A stretch of DNA of 64,000 nt, taken from NCBI GenBank assembly GCA_018971025.1, contig JAGWVE010000004.1, positions 1 through 64,000 on the forward strand, in the 5' to 3' direction. This document shows, in pieces, positions 25,674 through 34,360 of this stretch. Position 1 is the stretch's first letter; each line of letters begins with the position of its first letter. The DNA comes from Bacteroidota bacterium (GTDB lineage Bacteria; Bacteroidota; Bacteroidia; Chitinophagales; Chitinophagaceae). Under the pieces are notes generated by a model. That model saw only the letters and a list, made by a program, of their open reading frames with translations. It made no database searches and was not told the origin of the DNA. The translations under genes were made by a program, and so were the position numbers.

Positions 25674-26843
25674 ATGGAAATGAAACTAGCAGCAAGATTA
25701 GACGGCATTGGTGAATATTATTTTTCACAAAAGCTGCGTGAAATTGAACAGTTAAATAAAGCGGGTAAACAAATTATAAACTTAGGTATTGGTAGTCCAG
25801 ATTTGGCGCCACATCCTGAAGTGGTAAAGGCTTTGCAAGAAGCGGCTGCTCCAGATAATGTACACGCCTATCAATCTTATAAAGGATCTCCGGTGTTACG
25901 TAATGCCATTTCAAGTTGGTATCAAAAATGGTATGGTGTCACGTTAGATCCTGAAACCGAAGTGCTACCGCTTATTGGAAGTAAAGAAGGTATCATGCAT
26001 ATTTGTATGACATATCTAAATGCTGGTGATCAGGCGCTCATTCCAAACCCTGGTTATCCAACCTATAGCAGTGCAGTAAAATTAGCAGGTGGCGAACCCG
26101 TTTATTACGATTTAACCCTTTCTGGTAATTGGGAGCCAGATTTAGCGGCACTCGAAAAAACAGATTTATCTAAAGTAAAAATAATGTGGGTGAATTATCC
26201 GCATATGCCAACTGGTCAACTTCCTTCAGATCATTTTTTTGAAGCCCTTATTGCATTTGCAACCAAGCACCAAATATTAATTTGTCATGACAATCCGTAT
26301 AGTTTTATTTTAAATGAAACACCTAAAAGTTTGCTTGCTGTTAAGGGCGCCAAAGAAGTAGTGGTAGAATTAAATTCTTTAAGTAAAAGTTCCAACATGG
26401 CTGGTTGGAGAGTAGGCATGTTGGCTGGAAAAAAAGAACGTATCGAAGAAGTGTTAAGGTTTAAATCCAACATGGATAGTGGTATGTATTTACCCATTCA
26501 ACTAGCAGCAGCAAAGGCGCTTAGCCTTGGTAAAGATTGGTACGATAGCATTAATGTTATTTATAAAACGCGTAGAGAAAAAGTTTTTGAACTACTCGAC
26601 TTATTACATTGTACCTATTCTAAAACACAGGTAGGCATGTTTGTTTGGGCTAGTATACCAAGTAATTACGTCGATGGTTTTGCGCTTAGTGACAAAGTGC
26701 TCTATGACGCCAATGTTTTTATTACACCTGGCGGCATTTTTGGTACGGGCGGTAATGGTTTTATTAGAATTAGTTTATGTGCACCTGTAGAGCGTTTTGA
26801 ATTAGCAATCGAAAGGGTAAAAAATGCAGGTATTGCTTTATAA
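25674..26843 (+). CDS. Class I/II aminotransferase, probable aromatic or prephenate aminotransferase
   Basis: 389 residues of the aspartate aminotransferase fold (type I PLP). Motifs include the LGIGSPDLAPHP substrate segment, the NPGYPTY loop, and the PLP lysine in LNSLSKSSNMAGWRVG, followed by the carboxylate-binding arginine in GFIRISLC. Its position between pheA and tyrA, 2 nt after pheA, points to transamination of phenylpyruvate and 4-hydroxyphenylpyruvate, or of prephenate. Sequence alone also resembles LL-diaminopimelate aminotransferases, so the assignment rests on context. Confidence 0.85.
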   Translation: MEMKLAARLDGIGEYYFSQKLREIEQLNKAGKQIINLGIGSPDLAPHPEVVKALQEAAAPDNVHAYQSYKGSPVLRNAISSWYQKWYGVTLDPETEVLPLIGSKEGIMHICMTYLNAGDQALIPNPGYPTYSSAVKLAGGEPVYYDLTLSGNWEPDLAALEKTDLSKVKIMWVNYPHMPTGQLPSDHFFEALIAFATKHQILICHDNPYSFILNETPKSLLAVKGAKEVVVELNSLSKSSNMAGWRVGMLAGKKERIEEVLRFKSNMDSGMYLPIQLAAAKALSLGKDWYDSINVIYKTRREKVFELLDLLHCTYSKTQVGMFVWASIPSNYVDGFALSDKVLYDANVFITPGGIFGTGGNGFIRISLCAPVERFELAIERVKNAGIAL

Positions 26844-26854
26844 ATTGTAGAACA

Positions 26855-27694
26855 ATGATTGTAACAATAATTGGTACGGGTTTAATTGGTGGATCCATGG
26901 CGCTTACTTTAAAAGAGAAAGGCTTTGCCACAAAAGTGATTGGCGTAGATGCGAGTGAGCAGCATTTGACCAAGGCGCTTGCATTAGGTATTATTGACGA
27001 AGCGCATTCTTTACAAGATGCCGTTGCGCTTTCTGATGTAATTATTATTGCTACTCCAATTAATGCTGCAGAAAATATACTGCCTCAAATATTAGCTATT
27101 GCATCTAAGCAAGTGGTGATGGACGTTGGCTCTACCAAAAACAATATTTGTAAAATTGTGGCCTCGCATCCAAAACGTGGCAGGTTTGTAGCAACGCATC
27201 CAATGTGGGGTACCGAGTACAGTGGACCGGAAGCAGCTGTTAAAAATGCCTTTACAGACAAGGCTACGGTTATTTGTTCTAAAGAAGCCAGCGACCCAGA
27301 TGCTGCTGCCCTGGTGGAGCAGGTGTATCAGACCCTGGGAATGCACCTTTTGTACATGGACGCTGCCGCCCATGATGTACATGTTGCATATATTAGTCAT
27401 ATTTCTCATATAACATCTTTTGCCCTTGCAAACACTGTTTTAGAGAAGGAAAGGGAAGAAGATGCCATTTTTGAACTGGCAAGTGGTGGTTTTGAGAGTA
27501 CGGTTCGCCTTGCAAAGAGTAATCCAAGTATGTGGGTTCCTATTCTCATGCAGAATAAAGAGAACGTTTTAGACGTTCTTAATGAACATATCTCTCAATT
27601 AAGAAAATTTAAGGCAAGCTTAGAAAAGGAAAATCCCGATTATTTGCTTGAATTAATTGAGAAAGCCAATGGTATAAAGCGGATTTTAAAGTAG
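26855..27694 (+). CDS. tyrA: Prephenate dehydrogenase
   Basis: 279 residues. The NAD-binding motif GTGLIGGSMA is at residues 7-16, followed by the catalytic region THPMWGTEYSGP (His in place of the usual H in the HP[M/I] motif) and SHISHITSFALA. The helical C-terminal dimerisation domain follows; there is no fused chorismate mutase or ACT domain. It oxidatively decarboxylates prephenate to 4-hydroxyphenylpyruvate for tyrosine. It starts 11 nt after the aminotransferase gene. Confidence 0.92.
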   Translation: MIVTIIGTGLIGGSMALTLKEKGFATKVIGVDASEQHLTKALALGIIDEAHSLQDAVALSDVIIIATPINAAENILPQILAIASKQVVMDVGSTKNNICKIVASHPKRGRFVATHPMWGTEYSGPEAAVKNAFTDKATVICSKEASDPDAAALVEQVYQTLGMHLLYMDAAAHDVHVAYISHISHITSFALANTVLEKEREEDAIFELASGGFESTVRLAKSNPSMWVPILMQNKENVLDVLNEHISQLRKFKASLEKENPDYLLELIEKANGIKRILK

Positions 27695-27734
27695 TCTGCT
27701 TTGTTAAAAACAGGCTTAAAACAAAGAAAAAACA

Positions 27735-27765
27735 GGCAAAGCACTACCTTATAAGTACCTTTGCC
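27735..27765 (+). other. Hairpin containing the deaD promoter element
   Basis: GGCAAAG (27735-27741) pairs with CTTTGCC (27759-27765), with a 3-bp inner stem; no T run follows closely. The right arm includes most of the -7 element. It could be a weak structure in read-through transcripts from tyrA. Confidence 0.3.
27756..27763 (+). promoter_or_regulatory. Bacteroidota -7 promoter element of the DEAD-box helicase gene
   Basis: TACCTTTG, exact TAnnTTTG, 18 nt before the ATG. It would allow expression of the helicase and the downstream aro genes independent of the attenuator. Confidence 0.55.
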
Positions 27766-27781
27766 GCAAAATTTTTAATAC

Positions 27782-29491
27782 ATGACGACATTTGAAGAGT
27801 TGGGAATTGACGCTAGATTGATTCAGTCAACCACAGAATTAGGGTACGTGAACCCTACAGCAATCCAAGAACAAGCGATCCCGGTTTTACTTAGTGGAAC
27901 CAAGGATTTTATTGGCTTGGCACAAACAGGAACAGGAAAGACAGCCGCATTTGGACTACCTCTATTACATATTATAGATGAAAAGGCAAAATATCCACAA
28001 GCACTTGTTGTTTGTCCTACTAGAGAACTTTGCATGCAAATTGTAAAGGAAGTTGAACTATTTAAGAAATACATGCCAGGTATTTCTGTGGTAGCCGTTT
28101 ATGGCGGTACCTCTATTGGCTTACAAATTAGAGACTTAAAAAGAGGGGTACAAATTATTGTGGCTACCCCTGGTCGATTAATTGATTTAATTGAACGTAA
28201 AGCAATCAACCTCGAACAAATTCAATATGTTGTTTTAGATGAGGCAGATGAAATGCTTAACATGGGCTTTCAGGATGATATCGAATTCATCTTAAAAAAT
28301 ACACCACAACGCGAAAGTACTTGGTTGTTTAGTGCAACCATGCCACCAGAAATTAGAAAGGTGAGCAAGCGTTACATGAAAGATCCTGTAGAAGTAACGG
28401 TTGGAAAAGTCAATACCTCTAATAAAAGTATTGACCACCAATATTATGTTACAACGGCGCAACACCGTTACCAAACCCTTAAAAGAATCATTGATTTTAA
28501 CCCGGGTATTTATGGTATCATTTTTACTAGAACTAAAATTGATGCGCAAGAAATTTCTGAGCGTTTAACCCGCGAAGGTTATGATATTGACGCATTACAT
28601 GGTGATCTTACGCAAGGACAGCGTGACAAAGTAATGGGGCAGTTTAGAGATAAAACTTTACAACTCCTAATTGCTACAGACGTTGCTGCGAGAGGGATTG
28701 ACGTACAAGGTATCACACACGTTATCAACTACGAATTACCGGATGATGTAGAAGTATATACACACCGTAGTGGTAGAACAGGACGTGCAGGACTTCAAGG
28801 TATTTGTATTTCAATTGTACACTCAAAAGAGATGTACAAGTTTAAGCAAATTGAACGCATCAACAATTCTAAGTTTTCTAAACTAGATATTCCAAGTGGT
28901 AAAGATGTTTGCCGCAAACAATTTTTCTTTTTCATGGAAAAATTATTGTCTGCAGATATTAGCCACGGCGATTATGAAACATATGTTCCTATGCTTGCCG
29001 AAAAATTTGCTGATGTAAGCAAAGAAGATGTGCTTAAGCGTGTAGCTGCTATGGAATTTGACAGGTTCTTAAAGTATTACGAAAACGCAGAAGACCTCAA
29101 CCATAGAGACAAGGGTAGACGTGAACAAAGTGATGCGCCGGATCAAGCAAGACGTAGAGATGGAAGAGACCGTGATGGTGGAAGAGGTGATAATAGAAAA
29201 GAATATGCAAGAGGTGGTGGTAATGGTTACAGCAGACTTTTTGTAAACCTTGGTACTAAAGATGGTTTTTATAAAGCAAGCTTTTTACAATTTATCCTAG
29301 ACATGAGTGATCTTAAAAAAGAAGCTCTTGGTAGAATTGACATGAAGGATATGAATTCTTGGATTGAAATCGAAAAAGGTGCCGCTAAACAAATGGTGAG
29401 TGCCCTTGATGGTAAAAACTATAAGGGTAGACGCATTCGTATGAATGATGCCGATAGTGGTGGAGAACGTAGACCAAGAAGAGGAGAATAA
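27782..29491 (+). CDS. DEAD-box RNA helicase with DbpA-type RNA-binding domain
   Basis: 569 residues. All core motifs are present: Q motif (YVNPTAIQEQAIP), I AQTGTGKT, Ia PTREL, Ib TPGR, II DEAD, III SAT, IV IIFTRTK, V ATDVAARGID and VI HRSGRTGRAG. A basic, Arg/Gly/Asp-rich linker (about 445-480) is followed by a DbpA-like RRM domain (about 485-560) and a short basic tail. Such proteins (CsdA/DeaD group) act in ribosome assembly, RNA turnover and cold adaptation. It sits between tyrA (87-nt gap with its own promoter) and aroF (25-nt gap), so it is embedded in the aromatic operon, which has no obvious functional reason. Confidence 0.92.
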   Translation: MTTFEELGIDARLIQSTTELGYVNPTAIQEQAIPVLLSGTKDFIGLAQTGTGKTAAFGLPLLHIIDEKAKYPQALVVCPTRELCMQIVKEVELFKKYMPGISVVAVYGGTSIGLQIRDLKRGVQIIVATPGRLIDLIERKAINLEQIQYVVLDEADEMLNMGFQDDIEFILKNTPQRESTWLFSATMPPEIRKVSKRYMKDPVEVTVGKVNTSNKSIDHQYYVTTAQHRYQTLKRIIDFNPGIYGIIFTRTKIDAQEISERLTREGYDIDALHGDLTQGQRDKVMGQFRDKTLQLLIATDVAARGIDVQGITHVINYELPDDVEVYTHRSGRTGRAGLQGICISIVHSKEMYKFKQIERINNSKFSKLDIPSGKDVCRKQFFFFMEKLLSADISHGDYETYVPMLAEKFADVSKEDVLKRVAAMEFDRFLKYYENAEDLNHRDKGRREQSDAPDQARRRDGRDRDGGRGDNRKEYARGGGNGYSRLFVNLGTKDGFYKASFLQFILDMSDLKKEALGRIDMKDMNSWIEIEKGAAKQMVSALDGKNYKGRRIRMNDADSGGERRPRRGE

Positions 29492-29516
29492 TTTTTAATA
29501 CTGGTTAAATATTTTT

Positions 29517-30602
29517 ATGGAACAAGCAATCGAAACAAAAACAGGAGTGGAAGCGCTTCTACAAAAAAGACCCTTAATTATTTCTGGCCCCTGCAGTGCA
29601 GAAACAGAAGAACAAGTAATTCAAACAGCTACAAGACTGGCAGCTACTGGTAAAGTAGATATATTACGTGCTGGTATTTGGAAGCCACGTACGCGTCCAG
29701 GTAGTTTTGAAGGTATTGGTACCAAAGGGTTGCCTTGGTTACAGCAAGCAAAAAAAGCATCTGGTTTACCTGTTGCGATTGAAGTTGCTACTGCTAAACA
29801 AGTAGAAGATGCACTCCATTTTGGTGTTGATGTTTTATGGATTGGTGCTAGAACCACCGTAAATCCATTTAGTGTGCAAGATGTTGCGGATGCACTTAAG
29901 GGAGCAGATGTTCCTGTATTAATTAAAAACCCAATCAATCCAGATTTAGAATTATGGATTGGTGCTGTAGAGCGCGTTGCTAATGCAGGCATTAAAAATA
30001 TTGGTTTAATCCATAGAGGCTTTAGTTCTTATGGTAATACCGAATATAGAAATGCGCCGATGTGGCATTTGGCTATCGAAATGAAACGCCGTAATCCAGG
30101 TATGTTGCTCATTAATGACCCTTCACATATTTGTGGTAGAAGAGATATTTTATTAGACGTTGCTCAAAAAGCAATTGACTTAGATTTTGATGGTTTAATC
30201 ATCGAAAGCCATATCGATCCTGACAATGCTTGGAGTGATGCGAAGCAACAAATTACACCAGAGCGTTTAGGTGAAATGATTGGTTCTATTGTATGGAGAA
30301 CCGAAGAAATTGATTCTGAAGAACTACACGCAGTAATGGAAAAAATGCGTCAGCAAATTAACCAGCTTGATGATGAATTGCTTCAACTGATTGGTCAACG
30401 TATGAAAGTAGCTGATAAAATTGGTCAGTACAAAAAAGACAATAACATCACCATTTTACAAACCAATAGATGGAATGCTATTTTAGAGCGTGCCTACGAA
30501 AGAGGCGAGAAACTTGGTTTAAGCAAAGAATTTATTACAAAGTATTTTGATGCGGTGCATATGGAAAGTATCAACCACCAAAACAAAATCATGAATTCCT
30601 AG
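29517..30602 (+). CDS. Bifunctional DAHP synthase / chorismate mutase
   Basis: 361 residues. The N-terminal domain (about 1-260) is a 3-deoxy-7-phosphoheptulonate synthase of the KDO8P-synthase-like type (LIISGPCSAE, LRAGIWKPRTRP, GLIHRGFSSYG, NDPSHICGRRD). The C-terminal domain (about 268-355) is an AroQ-type chorismate mutase (MRQQINQLDDELLQLIGQRM, IGQYKKDNN). One protein thus catalyses the first shikimate step and the first step specific to Phe and Tyr. This fusion order is common in Bacteroidota. It supplies the mutase missing from PheA and TyrA here. Confidence 0.92.
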   Translation: MEQAIETKTGVEALLQKRPLIISGPCSAETEEQVIQTATRLAATGKVDILRAGIWKPRTRPGSFEGIGTKGLPWLQQAKKASGLPVAIEVATAKQVEDALHFGVDVLWIGARTTVNPFSVQDVADALKGADVPVLIKNPINPDLELWIGAVERVANAGIKNIGLIHRGFSSYGNTEYRNAPMWHLAIEMKRRNPGMLLINDPSHICGRRDILLDVAQKAIDLDFDGLIIESHIDPDNAWSDAKQQITPERLGEMIGSIVWRTEEIDSEELHAVMEKMRQQINQLDDELLQLIGQRMKVADKIGQYKKDNNITILQTNRWNAILERAYERGEKLGLSKEFITKYFDAVHMESINHQNKIMNS

Positions 30603-30605
30603 TTG

Positions 30606-31625
30606 ATGAAAAAAAAGGTTTTTCATTTTTCAGGTAAACCTGTTAACTATTATTTTGATGCTTCTTTTGATGCGTTAAAAAACATTGTGCCCATAGCATC
30701 ATCTGTAATTATTACAGATGAAAATGTATTTGAAGCCCATAAAAAAAAGTTTAAGGGCTGGGCTACCATTGTATTAAAACCTGGTGAGCAGTATAAGGTA
30801 CAGCAAACCGTTGATGTAGTTATTGATAGGCTCATTGAACTTGGGGCCGATCGTCAATCTACTTTAATTGGTGTTGGCGGCGGTGTCATTACGGATATTA
30901 CAGGATATGTAGCAAGTATTTACATGCGCGGTATAGCGGTAGGTTTTGTGCCTACTTCTTTACTTGCCATGGTAGATGCTTCTATTGGTGGAAAAAACGG
31001 TATTGATGTTGGTGTATACAAAAACATGGTGGGCATTATTCGCCAACCTAGTTTTTTACTCTTTGATACCAGCTTTTTAAAATCCTTACCATTATCCGAA
31101 TGGCAAAATGGTTTTGCAGAAATTATTAAGCATGGTGCAATTAAAGATGCTACATTAATTAAACAATTGCAATCGAATTCGCTAGCTAAGTATAAAAAAG
31201 ACTTTGCATTAACAGCAAAACTAGTGGAGCGAAATGTAATGATAAAAACCAAAGTGGTACTTGCTGATGAATTTGAAAAGGCAGATCGTAAACTTTTAAA
31301 CTTTGGTCATACCCTTGGGCATGCGCTAGAAAATACATACGAGTTAAGCCATGGACAGGCCATTAGTATTGGCATGACATATGCTGCTGTGATAGCCGAA
31401 CAATTGATACAATTTAAAGGCAGAGATACACTCGTTGCACTTTTGGAAAAGTATGGGTTACCAACCTATGCTTCTTTTAACATTGCTAAAGCTATTTCTA
31501 TTTTGCAAAAGGATAAGAAAAAAACAAAAGATGCAGTGCATTATATTTTGTTAGAAAAAATAGGTAAAGGTGTTATTCAAACCATTCCATTTGTAACACT
31601 TGAAAAAATATTTAAAGGCATTTAG
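30606..31625 (+). CDS. aroB: 3-dehydroquinate synthase
   Basis: 339 residues. The NAD-binding GVGGGVITDITGYVAS, the metal and substrate residues in NGFAEIIKHG, the metal histidine in GHTLGHALE and that in LSHGQAISIGM are all present. It closes DAHP to 3-dehydroquinate, shikimate step two. The ATG at 30606 is preferred; a TTG immediately before it is unlikely. The gene starts 3 nt after aroF, indicating co-transcription. Confidence 0.93.
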   Translation: MKKKVFHFSGKPVNYYFDASFDALKNIVPIASSVIITDENVFEAHKKKFKGWATIVLKPGEQYKVQQTVDVVIDRLIELGADRQSTLIGVGGGVITDITGYVASIYMRGIAVGFVPTSLLAMVDASIGGKNGIDVGVYKNMVGIIRQPSFLLFDTSFLKSLPLSEWQNGFAEIIKHGAIKDATLIKQLQSNSLAKYKKDFALTAKLVERNVMIKTKVVLADEFEKADRKLLNFGHTLGHALENTYELSHGQAISIGMTYAAVIAEQLIQFKGRDTLVALLEKYGLPTYASFNIAKAISILQKDKKKTKDAVHYILLEKIGKGVIQTIPFVTLEKIFKGI

Positions 31626-31627
31626 GT

Positions 31628-32905
31628 ATGATAAAAGCACGCGTAACGCCTTCAACAATTACGGGTACCATTACTGCACCTGCTAGCAAAAGTAGCATGC
31701 AGCGTGCTTGTGCGGCCTCTTTAATCAGAAAAGGCGAGACAATTATTAAAAATCCAGGCGTAAGTAATGATGACTTGGCAGCAATTGATGTTATTCAAAA
31801 ACTTGGTGCCGTTGTTACCACACTTGATAATGGAGATTTACATATTATATCAGGTGGCGTAAACCCTGCAAGTAATACCATTAATTGCGGAGAGAGTGGT
31901 CTTGGAATTCGAATGTTTACACCCATTACTGCTTTAAGTAGTGATCCAATAACCATAACTGGGATGGGTAGTTTAACTACAAGGCCCATGCATTTCTTTG
32001 ATGAAATATTACCACAAATAGGTGTATCTATTACATCTGATGCTGGTAAATTGCCATTGCACATTCAAGGGCCTATTAAGCCTCAAAATATTACGGTAGA
32101 TGGATCCCTTAGTTCTCAGTTTTTAACTGGGCTGTTAATGGCTTACGGTGGTGCAGGTGCAAGTGATTGTACCATTACTGTATCCAATCTAAAAAGCAAA
32201 CCCTACATAGATCTTACACTTGCTGTCATGCAGCATTTTGGTTGGAACGTTTCATGTATCAATCATGAACAATTTGTTTTTTCGGCACCTAACAATGCGC
32301 TAGATCATTCAACGATTACGTATCAGGTAGAAGGGGATTGGAGTGGTGCATCTTTTTTACTAGTGGCTGGTGCAATAGCTGGAGGCATTGTTGTAGAAGG
32401 GTTAGATCCTTTTTCTACGCAAGCAGATAAAGCTGTATTACAAGCTTTAATTGATTGTGGTTGTCAAATTTCTATTCAACCTACAAAAATTGAAATTGCG
32501 CCACTGCCTTTAAAAGCATTTCATTTTAATGCCACCGATTGTCCCGATTTATTTCCGCCACTTGTTGCACTTGCATCTTTTTGTGAAGGTAAAACGGTGA
32601 TAGAAGGTGTGGGTAGACTTGCCCACAAGGAAAGTGATAGAGCGCTTACTTTGCAAGAAGAGTTTGGAAAATTAGGCGTGTCGATTGTATTGCAAGACGA
32701 TCTTATGATTATTGAAGGCGGAAAGGGTGTACGTGGTGGTATTGTTCATTCGAGACACGATCACCGCATTGCGATGGCATGTGCTGTTGCTGCATTAAAA
32801 GCAAATGGTGTTGTTGAAATTGAAGATGCTGATGCGATTAATAAATCGTACCCAAATTTTTACAAAGACCTTTCGTATCTTACTGCTACCGTTGATTACA
32901 AATAA
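31628..32905 (+). CDS. aroA: 3-phosphoshikimate 1-carboxyvinyltransferase (EPSP synthase)
   Basis: 425 residues with the two-domain inside-out barrel fold. Substrate motifs: APASKSSMQRA at the N-terminus, CGESGLGIRMF (about residues 86-96) and SRHDHRIAMACAVAAL near the C-terminus; the catalytic Asp and Glu are in the region FNATDCPDLFPPLVALASF. It joins PEP to shikimate-3-phosphate. The loop equivalent to E. coli Gly96-Thr97-Ala98-Met99-Arg100-Pro101 reads G-L-G-I-R-M, so both Thr97 and Pro101 are replaced. It starts 2 nt after aroB. Confidence 0.93.
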   Translation: MIKARVTPSTITGTITAPASKSSMQRACAASLIRKGETIIKNPGVSNDDLAAIDVIQKLGAVVTTLDNGDLHIISGGVNPASNTINCGESGLGIRMFTPITALSSDPITITGMGSLTTRPMHFFDEILPQIGVSITSDAGKLPLHIQGPIKPQNITVDGSLSSQFLTGLLMAYGGAGASDCTITVSNLKSKPYIDLTLAVMQHFGWNVSCINHEQFVFSAPNNALDHSTITYQVEGDWSGASFLLVAGAIAGGIVVEGLDPFSTQADKAVLQALIDCGCQISIQPTKIEIAPLPLKAFHFNATDCPDLFPPLVALASFCEGKTVIEGVGRLAHKESDRALTLQEEFGKLGVSIVLQDDLMIIEGGKGVRGGIVHSRHDHRIAMACAVAALKANGVVEIEDADAINKSYPNFYKDLSYLTATVDYK

Positions 32906-32929
32906 CCGCTAGTAATAAATTTTATACCC

Positions 32930-33937
32930 ATGAACACATTTGGACATTTATTTCGAGTACATATTTTTGGCGAATCACATGGTGCTTGTGTTGGCATCAC
33001 AATTGATGGTTGTCCTGCAGGATTGCCATTACAAGAATCAGATTTCTTAGAAGATACCGAAAGAAGAAAAGGAGGTGTTCAAAAAGGTACCACACCGCGT
33101 AAAGAGGATGACTTACCTATTTTTAAATCAGGTATTTTTAAAGGCTTTACTACTGGTGCTCCCATTACTATTTTATTTGAAAACAACAATACAAGATCCG
33201 AAGATTACGATAAGCACCGCGAAGTTCCGCGTCCTGGTCACGCCGATTTTACAGCGCATGCAAAATATGGTGGCTTTGAAGACTACAGAGGTGGTGGACA
33301 TTTTAGTGGACGATTAACAGTATGCTTAGTAGCTGCTGGCGTGATTGCAAAAAAATTATTGGCAACAACGAATGCTATTAAAGTTCATTCAACCATTCTA
33401 GAAATAGGCGGTGAAACAGATTTGGAAAAAGGTTTACAAGTAGCTATTGATGCAAAAGATAGCATTGGTGGTATTGTTGATTGTACAGCTTCCAATTTGC
33501 CCGTTGGCTTAGGAGAACATTTCTTTGATTCATTAGAGTCTGTGTTATCGCATGCGGTATTTTCTATTCCTGCCGTTCGAGGGATCGAGTTTGGAACAGG
33601 TTTTGCAGCTGCAAAAATGTTTGGCGTAAACCATAATGACGCCATTATGGATGCATCTGGAAAAACAAGTACCAATCATGCTGGTGGAATTGTAGGAGGT
33701 ATTTCCAATGGCAACAACCTTTATTTTAAAATTGCCATTAAACCAACCGCTTCAACCCCAAAAGAGCAGCAAAGCTGGAATTGGGAGCGCAATATTGTAG
33801 AACCATTTTCCGTTAAAGGAAGGCATGATTTGTGCATTGCACTAAGGGTGCCTGTTGTTTTGGAAGCGGTAACTGCTATGGTTTTAGCGGATATGATGCT
33901 TCGAGCGCAAAAAATGCCACTTATAATAAAGGATTAA
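32930..33937 (+). CDS. aroC: Chorismate synthase
   Basis: 335 residues. The opening FGHLFRVHIFGESHGACVG is the FMN-enzyme signature with the first catalytic His; ARPGHAD-like PRPGHADFT and the central YRGGGHFSGRLT and GRHDLCIALRVPVV motifs complete the family. It makes chorismate from EPSP using reduced FMN. The protein is slightly shorter than the usual 350-360 residues at the C-terminus but all core motifs are kept. Last enzyme of the operon, 24 nt after aroA. Confidence 0.93.
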   Translation: MNTFGHLFRVHIFGESHGACVGITIDGCPAGLPLQESDFLEDTERRKGGVQKGTTPRKEDDLPIFKSGIFKGFTTGAPITILFENNNTRSEDYDKHREVPRPGHADFTAHAKYGGFEDYRGGGHFSGRLTVCLVAAGVIAKKLLATTNAIKVHSTILEIGGETDLEKGLQVAIDAKDSIGGIVDCTASNLPVGLGEHFFDSLESVLSHAVFSIPAVRGIEFGTGFAAAKMFGVNHNDAIMDASGKTSTNHAGGIVGGISNGNNLYFKIAIKPTASTPKEQQSWNWERNIVEPFSVKGRHDLCIALRVPVVLEAVTAMVLADMMLRAQKMPLIIKD

Positions 33938-33941
33938 ACCT

Positions 33942-34247
33942 ATGGATTCTAACTATATCTACCATATTACTACTGCCGCCGCTTGGTCAAAAGCTCAAGA
34001 AGTTGGTGAATATATTGCCGATAGTTTAGCCATTGAAGGCTTTATTCATTGCAGTGCTGAAGCGCAAGTAGAAGGCGTTTTAGAAAGATATTATAAAGGT
34101 CAAACCAATTTAGTTAAACTGACCATCGATAAATCTAAGGTAACCCATCCACTTATTTATGAATTAGCCGGTTCAATAAATGAGGTTTTCCCGCACATAC
34201 ATGGACCTATTAACTTATCTTCCGTAGTATTAGTAGAAGATATCTAA
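33942..34247 (+). CDS. DUF952 family protein
   Basis: 101 residues, complete. YIYHITTAAAWSKAQ at the N-terminus and GFIHCSAEAQVEGVLERYY in the middle are the DUF952 pattern; the C-terminus FPHIHGPINLSSVV holds the conserved histidine. The family is small, widespread and of unknown function, with a fold related to ADP-ribosyltransferases. It begins 4 nt after aroC, so it is transcribed with the aromatic operon, probably by chance of position. Confidence 0.8.
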   Translation: MDSNYIYHITTAAAWSKAQEVGEYIADSLAIEGFIHCSAEAQVEGVLERYYKGQTNLVKLTIDKSKVTHPLIYELAGSINEVFPHIHGPINLSSVVLVEDI

Positions 34248-34255
34248 ATTATTGG

Positions 34256-34281
34256 TTTACATAATATTGTAAAGCTTTTTT
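34256..34281 (+). terminator. Possible terminator at the end of the aromatic operon
   Basis: A weak 6-bp stem (34256-34261 with 34268-34273) followed after GC by six Ts (34276-34281), 8 nt after the DUF952 stop. Confidence 0.4.
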
Positions 34282-34360
34282 GTTATTTTAATTGAATCGA
34301 TTACGGCTTCTTTCTATAATTTATTAGCGTTTACCAGTTACAGTTTGTATTTTTAAGTAG

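Noticed and set aside
29621-29992. 123-residue open frame on the minus strand inside aroF
   Set aside because: It is antisense to a strongly conserved enzyme and has no start signal, domain or matching codon pattern.
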